NCBI RefSeq assembly: GCF_018991925.1
Contig: NW_024729710.1
Span: forward strand, 42,501 to 106,500
From: Homarus americanus
Lineage: Eukaryota; Arthropoda; Malacostraca; Decapoda; Nephropidae
Length of the DNA stretch: 64,000 bases
Reading direction: 5' to 3'
Below are positions 1 through 11,699 of this stretch, piece by piece (within the stretch, counting starts at the first letter, position 1; each line of letters opens with the position of its first letter). Position numbers and translations under genes: made by a program. The notes beneath the pieces were generated by a model. The model was given only the letters and a program-made list of their open reading frames with translations. It had not been told where the DNA came from and did no database searches.

Positions 1-1130
1 AACTCTCCCCTCCTAAGCTCAAAGCCTGACTCACTCTCACCCTTCGCCGCAGTGTTGGTCTTCTCTCTGTTATATACGAGGGAGTGATGGAGACTATTGC
101 CTTTTGATTTATATTTCTAAAACTGGATGAGATATTACAGAAGATTATGTAAAAAAAAGTTAATTTTGTTCCATAGTTTGACCTCTACTTCTTCATCTCT
201 ACGATCCACACACCTCTGCCAATGATCAAGTACTTTCTTTATGTCTTGATACTCACGTCATCACAATTTCCCCGTACACAAATTTTATTCGCTGATCAGT
301 GCCGATAGAAGGAATATTCTCTGTAGTCTGAAACTCAATAACTGCTCGGTATTTTTTATCTCACTAACAATGTGTTGCCACCCTCCGTCATGTTGATCGG
401 CCTGTCTCTTGGGACCTCTGGTGATATATCTAAGAATCTTCGCAACAATATGTGGAACGTATATAATGTATGTATTGGTTTCACTTCAGTTTATCTAGCT
501 ATGTGAACCTGTTTTGGTGGAAATAGGAGGCATTACTTTTCAACTCTACTTTCTTTCAACTTTCAAGAGCTGATTTCATGCTACCGTTCTACAGATGCTC
601 CACAAGCCTCTCAGTCACGCAACACTTCGGTGGAGGAGGTTAAGCAGCGTCTTACCCTCCACTGCTAAACTTTTCCCCCAACTCTCTACCATCTTACGTA
701 TATCTAATCAACTACGACTTATCCTCCTTTTAGAGAGCAACAAGTCTCCCAACACACAAAGATCCCCTAAACTATTTCAATCCAGCAGACGACGAGGATA
801 TATGATCGTGTCTGGAAGTATTTATGATAAAGAAGATTTAAGAACAACAACCAAATAACCCTGAGCTGTCAATACTACTTTTCGTGTTAGTTCACCTTGT
901 TAAGTTCGCTCTAAAAATGTGAATGGCAATTGGCCTTCCTTAATACATCTTCTTTCATGTCAACAAAAGCTCTTGCGAAAGTTACCGAAAATTAGAGGAA
1001 GCGACACGAAACAGGTAGCTGAGCCCAGGTAAATAGCTCCCTATTGTTGACGAGAGAGAGAGATGGCAAGGAGGAAACAAATTTATAATGAAAGGATGCA
1101 TAACAGTAGCTAGCACAAATGTATAAATTC
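1..1130. other. AT-rich sequence without a supported gene
   Basis: No repeat array or recognisable exon. An 87-codon frame at 595-858 (+) follows TTCTACAG, but the protein is not recognised and no donor supports it. Confidence 0.5.
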
Positions 1131-1173
1131 TTCTCTTCTCTCTCTCTCTTCTCTCTCTCTCTCTCTCTCTCTC
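1131..1173. repeat. (CT)n microsatellite
   Basis: Interrupted CT array. Overlapping minus-strand frames rich in Arg/Glu are artefacts. Confidence 0.9.
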
Positions 1174-1434
1174 CCCATAAACTATAAATAACATAAATGA
1201 TGGGACACAATAATGGAAGGAGAGGGGAAGGAAGCGAGGAGGAGCGAGGGTATATGAGTAAATGATGGGAGAGGCAGAGGGAGAGCGGTGAGAGGCCAAC
1301 ACGAAGGGGAGAGAAGGAGGAAAAACGGGGAATAAGTGTGGACACAGAGATAGACGGTATAAGGGAACAAAGTCAACAGATAAACATAGGATGATGGAAT
1401 GGAACGAAGGCGGTGATTCTATCCAGCCAATCAG

Positions 1435-1690
1435 TGATTTACTCGTGTAGTCAGTCAGCGAGTCAGTAAGTCAGTCAGTGAGTCAGTGAGTCAGTGAGTT
1501 ACCCAATCAGTCAGTGAGTCACCCAGTCAGTCAGTGCGTCACCCAGTCAGTCAATGAATCACCCAGTCAGTCAATGAATCACCCAGTTAGTCAGCGAATC
1601 ACTCAGTTAGTCAGCGAGTCATCCAGTCAGTCAGCGAATCACTCAGTTAATCAGTGAGTCATTCAGTGAGCTACCCAACACACCAACACC
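1435..1690. repeat. minisatellite, about 20 bp unit on a GTCA/CAGT base
   Basis: Imperfect tandem copies such as CAGTCAGTCAATGAATCACC, with TCAGTGAG and TTAGTCAGCGA variants. There is no coding potential. Confidence 0.85.
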
Positions 1691-1730
1691 AGACAGTCCT
1701 TCACTCCTAACCAACACAATGCACAACCTA

Positions 1731-1733
<3 letters not shown>

Positions 1734-1762
<29 letters not shown>
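1734..1762. repeat. (CT)n microsatellite
   Basis: Perfect CT dinucleotide array after the 20 bp minisatellite. Confidence 0.95.
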
Positions 1763-1766
<4 letters not shown>

Positions 1767-1914
1767 TGTCTGGTGTAAAGCATTAGTGTTGGGTAACAGG
1801 TTCATGAGAAAATACTTAACAACCCAAATACCGTTATTTCCTCGCTTCAGGTTACGCTTGTCATTAACTGTTTTCTGAAGCAGGTATCTTAATTCACTCA
1901 CCGATACTCCCACG

Positions 1915-1915
<1 letters not shown>

Positions 1916-1949
<34 letters not shown>

Positions 1950-2059
1950 GGGCTTATGTTCCTTATATGGAGTTTAATTTGGGATTTATTGATACGTAAA
2001 TACACAGACAGACAGACAGACAGACAGGCAGACAGACAGACAGACAGACAGACAGACAG
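1916..2059. repeat. (GT)n and (CAGA)n microsatellites
   Basis: (GT)n at 1916-1947 and (CAGA)n at 2004-2059 with a single GGCA interruption. Confidence 0.95.
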
Positions 2060-2326
2060 CGATTACTTTTACTCTATGTTAATATTCCTCATCAGTCGCC
2101 TTCATTGTTAATCTTCCCCAGCGATAATCTTCCCCACTGACACTCATCCTTACCGACCTCTCCAGGCAGTGAGTCATAAATCTTTATAACCTTACGACAT
2201 AAAACACCTGTGTAAAAACTAATTAATAGAGAGTGAGGTGTGTTTACGACAGGTTAGGAGAAATTTTTATGTTTACCTTTCTCTTTTCGTTGTTTACTTC
2301 CGCCTCTCCTGTCCTATTGTTTACGT

Positions 2327-2371
2327 ATTATTATTATTTATTATTATTTTTTGTTATTATTATTATTATTT

Positions 2372-2437
<66 letters not shown>

Positions 2438-2440
2438 TAT
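2327..2440. repeat. (ATT)n microsatellite
   Basis: Trinucleotide array with a few interruptions on its left side. Confidence 0.95.
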
Positions 2441-3066
2441 TTAATCGTCGTTTTCTTCTTATTTCTTATTCCCTGTTCGTCCTCCTCTCCGCATTTCTCT
2501 CTTATCGTTGAAGACTTTCCTTTCTCCCTTCCTGCTCTGTTGTTTATCACCCATTTAATTATCGTATGTCTCCTTATTCCTTCTCACCCTCCTTCTGACT
2601 TAAATATCCGGCTGTTATCAATTTCTTATCTATTTATCTTCTTTATCTGTATTTTGTTGCGATTTTGTTTCTTTGTTTGTGGTTATTTTTTTATTATTTA
2701 TTATTATTATTAATTGACTTGTTTTATTTGTGTTTATTTTAATAATTTCTTTGTTTCTTTTGTTTCATTTCTTTTCTTTGTCTCCTCAACATACCTTTTA
2801 GTTGTTTTATTTCATTCTATTCATTCTATTCTTATTTACAACACAGGTTCTTCCGACTCCAACTTCCCTCTTCTTCCCTTCCTCCTCTACCTCCTACTCC
2901 CCTTCCTCCTCTACTCCGTCTCCTCCTCCCCCTCCTTCTCCTCCTTTCTCCAACAAGTGACAAATGTATGAACACAAGCACTAGTAAGTAAGTCAACCGG
3001 AGGAGGAAAATTTCTGACAGACCGATGAATAAGTCAATATTGTCTCCATGCTTTAAAAAACTCCTG

Positions 3067-3310
3067 TCATGAACGAGCGTCAGTGTAGGCAGAAGGCGGG
3101 CGAACATTCATCTGTTGTGGTTTTTGTAAGTGTGTGATTTCAAGGTCGTGGGTGTTCGCCAGGCGCTGTTGATGTCTTAAATTGGTGACTTTTTCATAGT
3201 GGTGGCCATATTGTGAATTATCTTTTGGGGGTGTTACTGTATTATAGACGATCGCCAGTGTAAGCAGCAGGCTGGAGAACGATCGTCTGGCATAGCTGTT
3301 CATCTCTCGT
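3067..3310 (+). repeat. diverged direct repeat pair
   Basis: A block around 3069-3118 (GAACGAGCGTCAGTGTAGGC..., ending TTCATCTGTTGTGG) reappears in diverged form around 3246-3313 (GACGATCGCCAGTGTAAGCA..., ending TTCATCTCTCGTGG). Spacing is about 180 bp. It may be an old segmental duplication or part of a repeat family. Confidence 0.4.
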
Positions 3311-3564
3311 GGTGGTGACGACCAGAGTTTTGTATTTAGTTGATAAAGTTAATCGTTAAGTTGATGTTAAAGGGATAAAAAAATATGAAATTATATAATG
3401 GATAAACTTAATACCTCGTAGTCGAAAAATAGTAAAAATACATGAATTTGTTGAAATGTGAGGAACATACTGAGAGATACAGTAGATAAACAACCGATGT
3501 GTCTCACTCAGAATTTTCCTCCTTGAGAAACATTGTGTTTTAAGGTACGCATTGTAGTGTTTAT

Positions 3565-3568
<4 letters not shown>

Positions 3569-3596
<28 letters not shown>

Positions 3597-3640
3597 ATTT
3601 GTAGGGTTTGAATAAATCTTTTACTGACCAAACCTCACTG

Positions 3641-3681
<41 letters not shown>
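3569..3681. repeat. (GT)n ... (CA)n inverted dinucleotide pair
   Basis: (GT) at 3569-3596 and (CA) at 3642-3681 are mutually complementary across a 45 bp unique loop. Confidence 0.95.
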
Positions 3682-3684
<3 letters not shown>

Positions 3685-3865
3685 TTAACCAGGAAACTAA
3701 TTCAGACTTTTAATAACGTGTGTTCTTTTAATTCCAGGTAAACAACAGGTGTAGGAGCCCAGGTACACGAGTGCAGGTCAGGTAGGAAAAGCTGTGGGTT
3801 GAGGTGCTTGTAGTAGCGGGCTATCTCAAGGAGCACCTCGAGCACTCTCCCTCCCTCTGTCTCTG

Positions 3866-3866
<1 letters not shown>

Positions 3867-3903
<37 letters not shown>

Positions 3904-4034
3904 GTGTATTGTTACCACTTTCACCTTTTCATATATAACATTTAACGACTGCAGTTGTATTGTAATATGCTCTTATGCGTTTAGTTCTCCTCTCTTGTAA
4001 ATGTTCTCGTATGGAATAACTGTTTACATCCTGG

Positions 4035-4062
<28 letters not shown>
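3867..4062. repeat. (CT)n and (CA)n microsatellites
   Basis: (CT)n at 3867-3901 and (CA)n at 4037-4062. Confidence 0.95.
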
Positions 4063-4065
<3 letters not shown>

Positions 4066-5082
4066 TCCAGTTTAAAAAATATATATATTTATCCCAAAAA
4101 TCTGTAGCGAGTTTGTTGTATATTTGGCGAAAGGATTTACCTCATATCAGAACATTAGCACTAAAAAAAAAATATTCCACAACAGATAATATCTCTCGGT
4201 ATTTTGATGAAAGTGAGTTCATTACACCCGCGGCCTTGGTGGAAATACGATCTGCCTTTTTGGGGAGGGGGCAGTTTAATGGGACACTGCCAGCCTTGTT
4301 GGTGTCATAAATCACAACACATTTTTAAATCCGGTTATAAAGCTTGTTTGTCTCACCAGTTGGTTGTCATCTCTCTCTCTCTCTCTCAAGTTGTTTCATT
4401 ATATTTTCACTTGATCAAACTCGACTAAATATGTTAACCTGTTGATCATTGTTGCCTGTTTATGTGTTGACGAAGATATATGATGCTTCTTACACCTCTG
4501 ATCACTGTGGTACGCTTGTGTCTTATGCAGATACACTTAATGGCCAAGAACAATCGTTGTGTGCTAGGTGAAGTCTAAGTTCAAAGGGCTGATATTTTAG
4601 CCTAAACTTTCTGAGTAGATTTAGGCCGTAATGACCCAGGTGTTGACGGTCAATACATCATGTAAAGAGGAATTGAGGAGAAGGTTTATAAAATTCATCT
4701 CTGGGATCTTAAGGCTAAAGATGGGGGTCAGTCACAGCTCGAGAACCAAGTCACCGTTTGTATCGCCAGGTCAGAGATTACTGGAGGGATTATTATACTA
4801 TCTCCTACACAGTTTATGTTATTCTCTTACAAACTTCACATCGCATATATTCGGTCGACATTTTTGTAGATTATTTTGTTTCGTCATATTTTTCTGAAAA
4901 TAAAGTATACACAACGGGTAGATTGGACAGCCTGTTGATATAAAACTGTTTCCTGTCACCATATATATAAAACCCTTTATTTATTTTTAAATCACCAAAT
5001 TTTGCTGACTGAAATGAGATCAAAAAGTAGAAAACGAGAATCCCACCAGTTTAGGTCAAGTGTGTGTCGGGAACAATGGCAG

Positions 5083-5086
<4 letters not shown>

Positions 5087-5126
<40 letters not shown>
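5087..5126. repeat. (CT)n microsatellite
   Basis: Perfect array. Confidence 0.95.
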
Positions 5127-5128
<2 letters not shown>

Positions 5129-5351
5129 ACACATACACACTGTTAGGAGTGGCTCTCTCATGCATTATGCAACCATTACACTACCCAGGATATTGCTCTT
5201 AAAATTTACTACGACACAGATAAACTGTTGTTAAATCTATTACTACAACACGTGAATTAGGTAAATATGTTACTAGCTATTCTTTAAACCTGTGTGTCGT
5301 ATGTTGATGACTCTATTATTGAAGATACTTACATATTTATATATAAACGTA

Positions 5352-5352
5352 C

Positions 5353-5380
<28 letters not shown>
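5352..5380. repeat. (GT)n microsatellite
   Basis: Perfect array. Confidence 0.95.
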
Positions 5381-5383
<3 letters not shown>

Positions 5384-6415
5384 CCGATCTTCTGTGTATT
5401 AATACTAAAATAAAAAAAAATTAAAAGAAACATTGACGAAGTTTAAATATTCGATAACTATTAAGAAAATTAATAAAAAAAAAGTCAATAAAATAATGAA
5501 AATGTATATCCTCGATTTTCAATGACAGAAAGTTGAAAGGCAGAAGAGGAGCCAGGTGGGAGACAAGTGAGGAGAACAATGTCTGGAGAGAGAGTGCCTG
5601 GGGGGAGGTAGAAGGGGGAGGAGGGGGTGATGGGCTGTGTGGCTCTAGGATAGACTACTAGATAGAGCGAGGGACGGGAGGGGGAGAAGGGGAGGGGGTG
5701 AAGGAGGGGGGGTAACGAGTCCCAGAGTACTATAGCTGAGATAAGAAAATAAATGAGAGATAGTCACTAGGAAGAGAAAGCGAGAAGGAAAGAGAAAGGT
5801 GTTGTGGACTCTACACTGTGAGGGAAATGACCGGCAGTGGAAGGAAGTGGAGTGACAGGAATGAGTGAGAATGATTATATACTTGAACTACTTACAGAGA
5901 GAAGATTAAGACAAATTAATGTGGTTCAAAAAGAATAAAATCCATTTGTAAATATATAAATATGTGACGATAAAAAACCTACTGTGGTTGTTAGACTAAA
6001 GTGTGTATGTCTGTGTTGGTAGACATATACACGTAAAATGTCTGTCAATTAGGTGGTAAAGTAACAGCTAATGGAAGGTTCAAGGGGAAACAGATTCAAG
6101 AGACGTAAAAAAAAATAAATAAAAAATAAAAAAATAAGAAAATGTGGGAGAAAGATTTAAAGAAATTATTGAGATAACGTGGTCGGCGGGGGGTGGGGGG
6201 TGACATGGCAGTAGCTCAAGAGTTGAAGTCCAGCTCCTCTAACACTCCCACTCACCTCTTCTCTCCTCTCACTCGTCTATTTTCTTTTAATTTCTCTTAT
6301 TTTTTTGTCTCTATATGCGAATAAAGTCCTTTTATTGATACACAATAAGATCAACATACAGTACCTCTCTCTCTCTCTCCTAATATCATCCATTTTTATG
6401 AACGATATCCTGTAA

Positions 6416-6449
6416 CCTAACCTAACCTAACCTAACCTAACCTAACCTA
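6416..6449. repeat. interstitial telomere-type tract (CCTAA)n
   Basis: About seven perfect CCTAA units, equivalent to the arthropod telomere repeat TTAGG on the minus strand. Embedded in unique sequence, so not a chromosome end. Confidence 0.9.
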
Positions 6450-6678
6450 TCAACAATTTATGGTAACTTGGTTTTCTTTCAGTTAGTATTATTACTTAAA
6501 CTGTCATATTTTCTACAAACAATTTCTTCCGTGTGTTTCTGGTCTTTTAATCACAGAAATGGTCACTAACTCTTTGTAGATAAAAGGAGAATCTCAGACA
6601 ATATTTGAATCGGGTTTTAATGCCTTTCAGTTTTTTTGTTAAAGGTTTATTACAGAGAAGAGTATCGTTTGAACTTTT

Positions 6679-6681
<3 letters not shown>

Positions 6682-6757
<76 letters not shown>
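6682..6757. repeat. (GT)n microsatellite
   Basis: About 37 uninterrupted units. Confidence 0.95.
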
Positions 6758-6932
6758 GAGTTGCCTCGTAGATGGATGTGTTTGTGTCAGTCTGTTTGTA
6801 TGTAGTATTATGGGTCTTAGTTATACGTGTTCCTTTAATATATATTTGTGTATTTTTGGGTAAGGTCTTATGGGTATAATGCTGTCGGCTGTTCCTTTCT
6901 CTTTCACTTTTATGTTTATCCTGTGAAATAAG

Positions 6933-7003
6933 ACATACATACATATATACATACATACATACATACATACATACATACATACATACATACATACATACAT
7001 ACA
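6933..7003. repeat. (CATA)n microsatellite
   Basis: Tetranucleotide array with one ATATAC interruption. Confidence 0.95.
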
Positions 7004-7525
7004 ACGTGCCTCGACAATTCCTCTTTTTTATTGTCGTGTTTCCTCTTTTCTCACTTTTCTTTATCGTCCGTCAGCTTTACTCACTGTGACTAGTTGCATT
7101 GTTCCGTGTTATCCCGACGAAATAGTTTACCTCGGTGAGTTGGAGGGCAGATGTGGTACCAGGCTCACTCTTCCCTCTCTCACCCCCACCAACAGACGTC
7201 AGCTGCCCCCCCGCCCGCCGCCAATGTTCAGTTCATTGTTAAAGTGACCAGCTTGCCTTCCCTAAATATTTGTTCTGCTCTTGCTGGGTCCTATTGCTGT
7301 GTTCCCTGCTGTTGCTACCGCTGTTGTTGCTGTTATTGGTGGTGGGATTGTTGTTGATGGTGATGCTTTTAGGGATGAGAGTGGTGTGTGGCTGTGTTGC
7401 TACTGCTGTTGGTGATGGTATAATGTTCCTGTGTTGTATTACTTTTTATTGCAGGTTCTGTTGTTATTTCTGGTAATGCTGCTGCCTTTATTTGCTGTTT
7501 ATTTCTACTAATGATGTCCTCTTGG

Positions 7526-7526
<1 letters not shown>

Positions 7527-7576
<50 letters not shown>

Positions 7577-7588
7577 CACACACACACC
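7527..7588. repeat. (CA)n microsatellite
   Basis: One AA interruption at 7561. It lies next to the candidate minus-strand frame at 7589-7819. Confidence 0.95.
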
Positions 7589-7819
7589 TCGGCAGTCACC
7601 ACCACCACCGCATTTGTGCTTTCTTTGCCCTGGGCTCCGCTCCCTCTGCCGCAATGGTAGCATCATGTTTGGTTGGCTCCTCGCCTTCCCAAGTCCTTCC
7701 ATGTGCCTTGGATCTCCACCATGATAGGGGTAAAAAGAGACCTTCCTGTTACCCATCATAAGGTCCAGTATCCCGCACTCCCTCACGGATCCACTCGCCA
7801 ATAGCTTAAAAGTGTAATC
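7589..7819 (-). other. unrecognised minus-strand open frame after an acceptor-like site
   Basis: On the minus strand CAACTCTCTCTTACAG (ending at 7820) is a good 3' splice site. It is followed by an open frame reading DYTFKLLASGSVRECGILDL, then MMGNRKVSFYPYHGGD, that runs on into the CA array. Composition is protein-like and not repeat-driven. Possible donors on the same strand (GTGAGG, GTAACA) would give a very short exon. I do not recognise the protein; it may be a coding exon, a fragment of a mobile element, or chance. Confidence 0.25.
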
Positions 7820-7829
7820 CTGTAAGAGA

Positions 7830-9350
7830 GAGTTGTTGGTGGTGGTCGGGTATAGAGGTGCCAAGAAACGTGAAAATTTGTGACTGCGTTTCCTGGTGGT
7901 ACAGGGTCATGCCTCTCTGAATATACACTAAAAATCTTCTTTATTTTTTTTCCAACGCCTTAGGATCATAGGAAGATAATATAGCTATATCTATGAGTTA
8001 TATTTCTTCCAAGTGGAGATATTTTATTACACTGTTCTAACATATTCCTATAAGGATATATTTGACGTCAGTATATAAGAATGCATACACAAGGGCCTTG
8101 CACTGCGTCCCTGGGAGTTATTGAGGCTGAATGACGACATCTACATATCCTGTTAGAGGGCATTTCTATTACCATATCTATAAATTCCTCTTGAATGAGG
8201 TTTGGGGGGCAGGCAATACACGGAGAAGATTACCGAATATTGAGGTTAACGAGAGAATATCTAACCCAATATCTGACTATTTATCTACAATGTGGCTGTG
8301 GGAGAGAGAGATAATATGAACTTTTATCTTTTCTCTGTAAGATAATGTGGGTTAATAATGTACATTGTTCTGGGGTATTGTTCTGTACTCTGTATAAAGT
8401 TTCCTACTGTACAGGATGATGGTACACGATAATGTACATCAAATCAGATCACTGTTTACGTAGACTCATATTGTAGTTTGAAATCTCTTTACTTGTGCTT
8501 GTAATTTTATTTGTACCTTTACTGCTGTTTATATGTAAACATGTAGATGAAATAATCGAGGATAAGGTAATGTGTTAAACCAGGTTTCGTAGTTTATTTA
8601 ATTTTACGTAAGTTGAATTTCTCCCGACGCGCGTGTGTGTGTGTGTGTTGGCATAAAATAGTAATCTCAAAGAAAACTTAACGTAAGAGCCTTTCAGATT
8701 CCGAGTCTCTAAACTAAGAGTCTCACAAGGCCAGGAACTGTAGGAACCCTTGTAACTGGACCACGTAAGGTACCAACACACAGCTGGTGGCCAAGATGCT
8801 GCTAAAACTCCTCCTAAGACTGTACTTTTACCAGATGCGTTCTCTTAATGCTACTCACGAGAGAAAATTAACCGTAAGAACCATTTAGAATTAGAGCTCA
8901 GATTGTTGGTACAGCAGTAACAGGAACAATAGCGTGGCATTATGTTGACTTAGTGAATGACCCGCCGCTGTGTTGTGAATTTGGACTTGGAGGAGAAATT
9001 TTCATCTTTGTTTTTCGTTTCTTCGATGGGGAGATGTAGATGATGGCTTATAGGGTAATATCTCTATATTTTCATTGTTAGATTTATCATTTGTTTTCTT
9101 ATTTTCTCTGTTTATCTGTTTCTCTGTGTCCTTATTCATTCGTCCCTTTAAATTTATTCCTGTATTCTGACTGGTTCAAGTCTCTTTCGTGAGGTCAATG
9201 TTAAGAGGACCTACAGTGTATTCCCTCCTGCACCACACAAGAGTCATGACATCATAACCCATTTGTCTGCCGGATGTATGACCCCCATCATGGAAATGTG
9301 GCCACGCCTACTTCCACAACCACAACCACGCCCACACGCCTCTTAACCTT
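7830..9350. other. unique AT-rich sequence
   Basis: No exon recognised. A CCACGCC/CCACAACC-rich patch at about 9300-9340 precedes the CA array. Confidence 0.45.
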
Positions 9351-9353
9351 CAG

Positions 9354-9354
<1 letters not shown>

Positions 9355-9417
<63 letters not shown>

Positions 9418-9426
9418 ACACACACT
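9355..9426. repeat. (CA)n microsatellite
   Basis: About 35 units with one TA interruption. Confidence 0.95.
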
Positions 9427-9649
9427 GAGTAATCTATCTCAGCAGCTAACGGCATGCAAGGTACTTCTCTCTCACTCGTTCCTAGACCTTGTATGTATCT
9501 CACGCTGTCTCTCAGAGAGGAACACAGTGAGAGGCGTGCCACACCCTCCCTCACCAGATGGATGCCCTCGTATCTCACCTGACCAACTGCACTGTGAAGG
9601 GATAAGAAGATGGGCACACTTACCCTACCCTGGAAACCTTTTATATGAC

Positions 9650-9968
9650 TTACGAGTGACTTATGAGTGTGTTATGAGTGTATTATGAGTGTATTATAAG
9701 TGTTGTGGGTGTATTATGAGCATTATGAGTGTATTAAGAGTATTATGAGAGTATTATGAGTATATTATGAGCATTATGAGTGTATTAAGAGTGTTATGAG
9801 TGTATTGTGAGCATTAGGAGTGTATTAAGAGTGTTATGAGTGTATTATGAGCATTATGAGTGTATTATGAGCATTATGAGTGTATAAAGAGTGTTATGAG
9901 TGTATTATGAGCATTAGGGGTATATTAAGAATGTTATGAGATTATTATGAATATTATGGGTGTTTAGT
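9650..9968. repeat. 20 bp minisatellite with 40 bp higher-order variation
   Basis: Tandem GAGTGTATTATGAGCATTAT and GAGTGTATTAAGAGTGTTAT alternate in places to form a 40 bp super-unit. Copies decay towards both ends. Confidence 0.85.
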
Positions 9969-10406
9969 CGTATACGCTAGACCTCTGTACCCCAGTTGAC
10001 ACACATCCATGAACCATAACCAAAAAATACATACTCCTCCCTCCTTCCCCCCCTCTACACCCAGTCCTGCCCTACCTACACCCATCACTTGAACTCATAT
10101 CACACCTACACACGACATCCAACACCGATCTCACTAAAAACATTGTCGTATACCTATTTACACCCGCCCCCTTAACTACGCTCACACTTTCCCATCATCC
10201 CCGTTCACCTTTCAACCTAACCTAACCCACACCCATACAAGGTACCAAAACCACCGTCATTAAAATGTTCCTTCGGTTACATCCACATTCAGGCTACACC
10301 CAGGGCTATAATGGGTGTAGCGAGGTGTTCCCTGGACTACCTTATGTAACCCACCACAAATATCCGCCTATTGTTAAGGATTCTCACAAACCTGCCCTGA
10401 ACTCTC

Positions 10407-10443
10407 ACCCCACCCCACCCCACCCCACCCACCCCACCCCACC
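10407..10443. repeat. (CCCCA)n array
   Basis: About seven units; the minus strand (TGGGG)n is quadruplex-prone. Confidence 0.9.
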
Positions 10444-10794
10444 GACACATCCTTTTCACCCCTCTCTTTTCCTTTCGTTATCTCACCTTTCCATTCTCCC
10501 TTTTATCCCTTCCTCTCTTACCACATTCTATCATCATCGTTAAGTCTGGTATTCACCCCCATTATTCTCCATTCCTCTCCGCCCCAACCCTTCCCTTCTG
10601 TCCACTTATAAATGCGATCTGGCAACAGTGGGGAGTAGAAATCATATTTAGTAATGGATGAGAAGTATTGCCAAAGCGCCACGCCCCCCCCCTTCCTACT
10701 TCCCCTCTTACCCCGGGAATAAATGGACCTCCCTCCTCCCTCCCTTCCCCTCCCTCTCCTCTCCTCTCCTCTCCTCTCCTCTCCTCTCCTCACG

Positions 10795-11699
10795 TGACAT
10801 GTAGTTTACTCTGCCATTTTGTGAAGTAATTTCTTAACGCTAGATCACGGCAAACTTACTGTGAAAACAACGCCAATATGAGCCATCAACAACACCTGGA
10901 AGTAACAGACGTATAGAAGCTACAGTACATCCAAGCAAATGTTCTCCCACCTTTTGTGTTCATCGACGTTCGTATAAGTAGCGAGAGCAACAAGATCATT
11001 CAATTATAACCTTTATGCTGCATTAAATATCTGAAAGTTTTTTTTTGTTAGAAGTTAAGATTTACAGAATAGTGCTTAATGACATTGGTGGTGGCTGCTG
11101 AACCACAATAATTAATAACAAGGTATAAAATCAACGGCACAAATTGGCCTGGTCTTATGACCCTATAGAACAACAGATCAAATAAATCATCCAGAAATAA
11201 AACTCATCCCTAATGACGAATCATGTCGAGGACGTGTTGGAAAGTATTGCCAATTTAGAGGAACAACCTTCATTCCTGCACTATTTATATTATCCTATTA
11301 CTCGCCCCCTACGTTTTATTTGACAACACTGATGGACACAGACCTTATTTATTACTGACTGGAAGGATTAATCTTGACCTAAGAATGAGAAACGAGAGAC
11401 AGAGTCAGAATATACTCAGAGGTTCCTACGTAAACTTTTTCCCTTAACTAGAAATGTAAAGAAGACTCAATCTTCATTTTACGGCACAAAGTTCGATGCT
11501 GATAATAACATAAAAAAATTTCCCCTGAAACTTTATCGTAAATATGCACGTTTGTGAACTTTCATTTAGGGAAAAATGTTAAAACTAGGGAAATAAATAT
11601 GAGAACCCCGAGAGTGGCGGGGGAATTTAACCAACTGTGTTGATCTTAAGCGATTGGGAACTTTAGGGAGTGACGGAGAAGACGGACTGAGGTTAATGA
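10795..11699. other. unique AT-rich sequence
   Basis: No arrays and no recognisable coding. Confidence 0.45.

Larger units (their letters stand above)
4063..6415. other. non-coding sequence between microsatellites
   Basis: Mostly AT-rich, apart from the CT and GT arrays noted separately. A strongly G/A-rich patch lies at about 5580-5720. Short frames are unrecognised. Confidence 0.5.

Noticed and set aside
595..858. 87-codon plus-strand frame preceded by TTCTACAG
   Set aside because: No recognisable protein and no donor-supported end; 87 codons can occur by chance.
6416..6449. Chromosome end suggested by telomere repeats
   Set aside because: All TTAGG/CCTAA tracts are short and flanked on both sides by unique sequence; they are interstitial.
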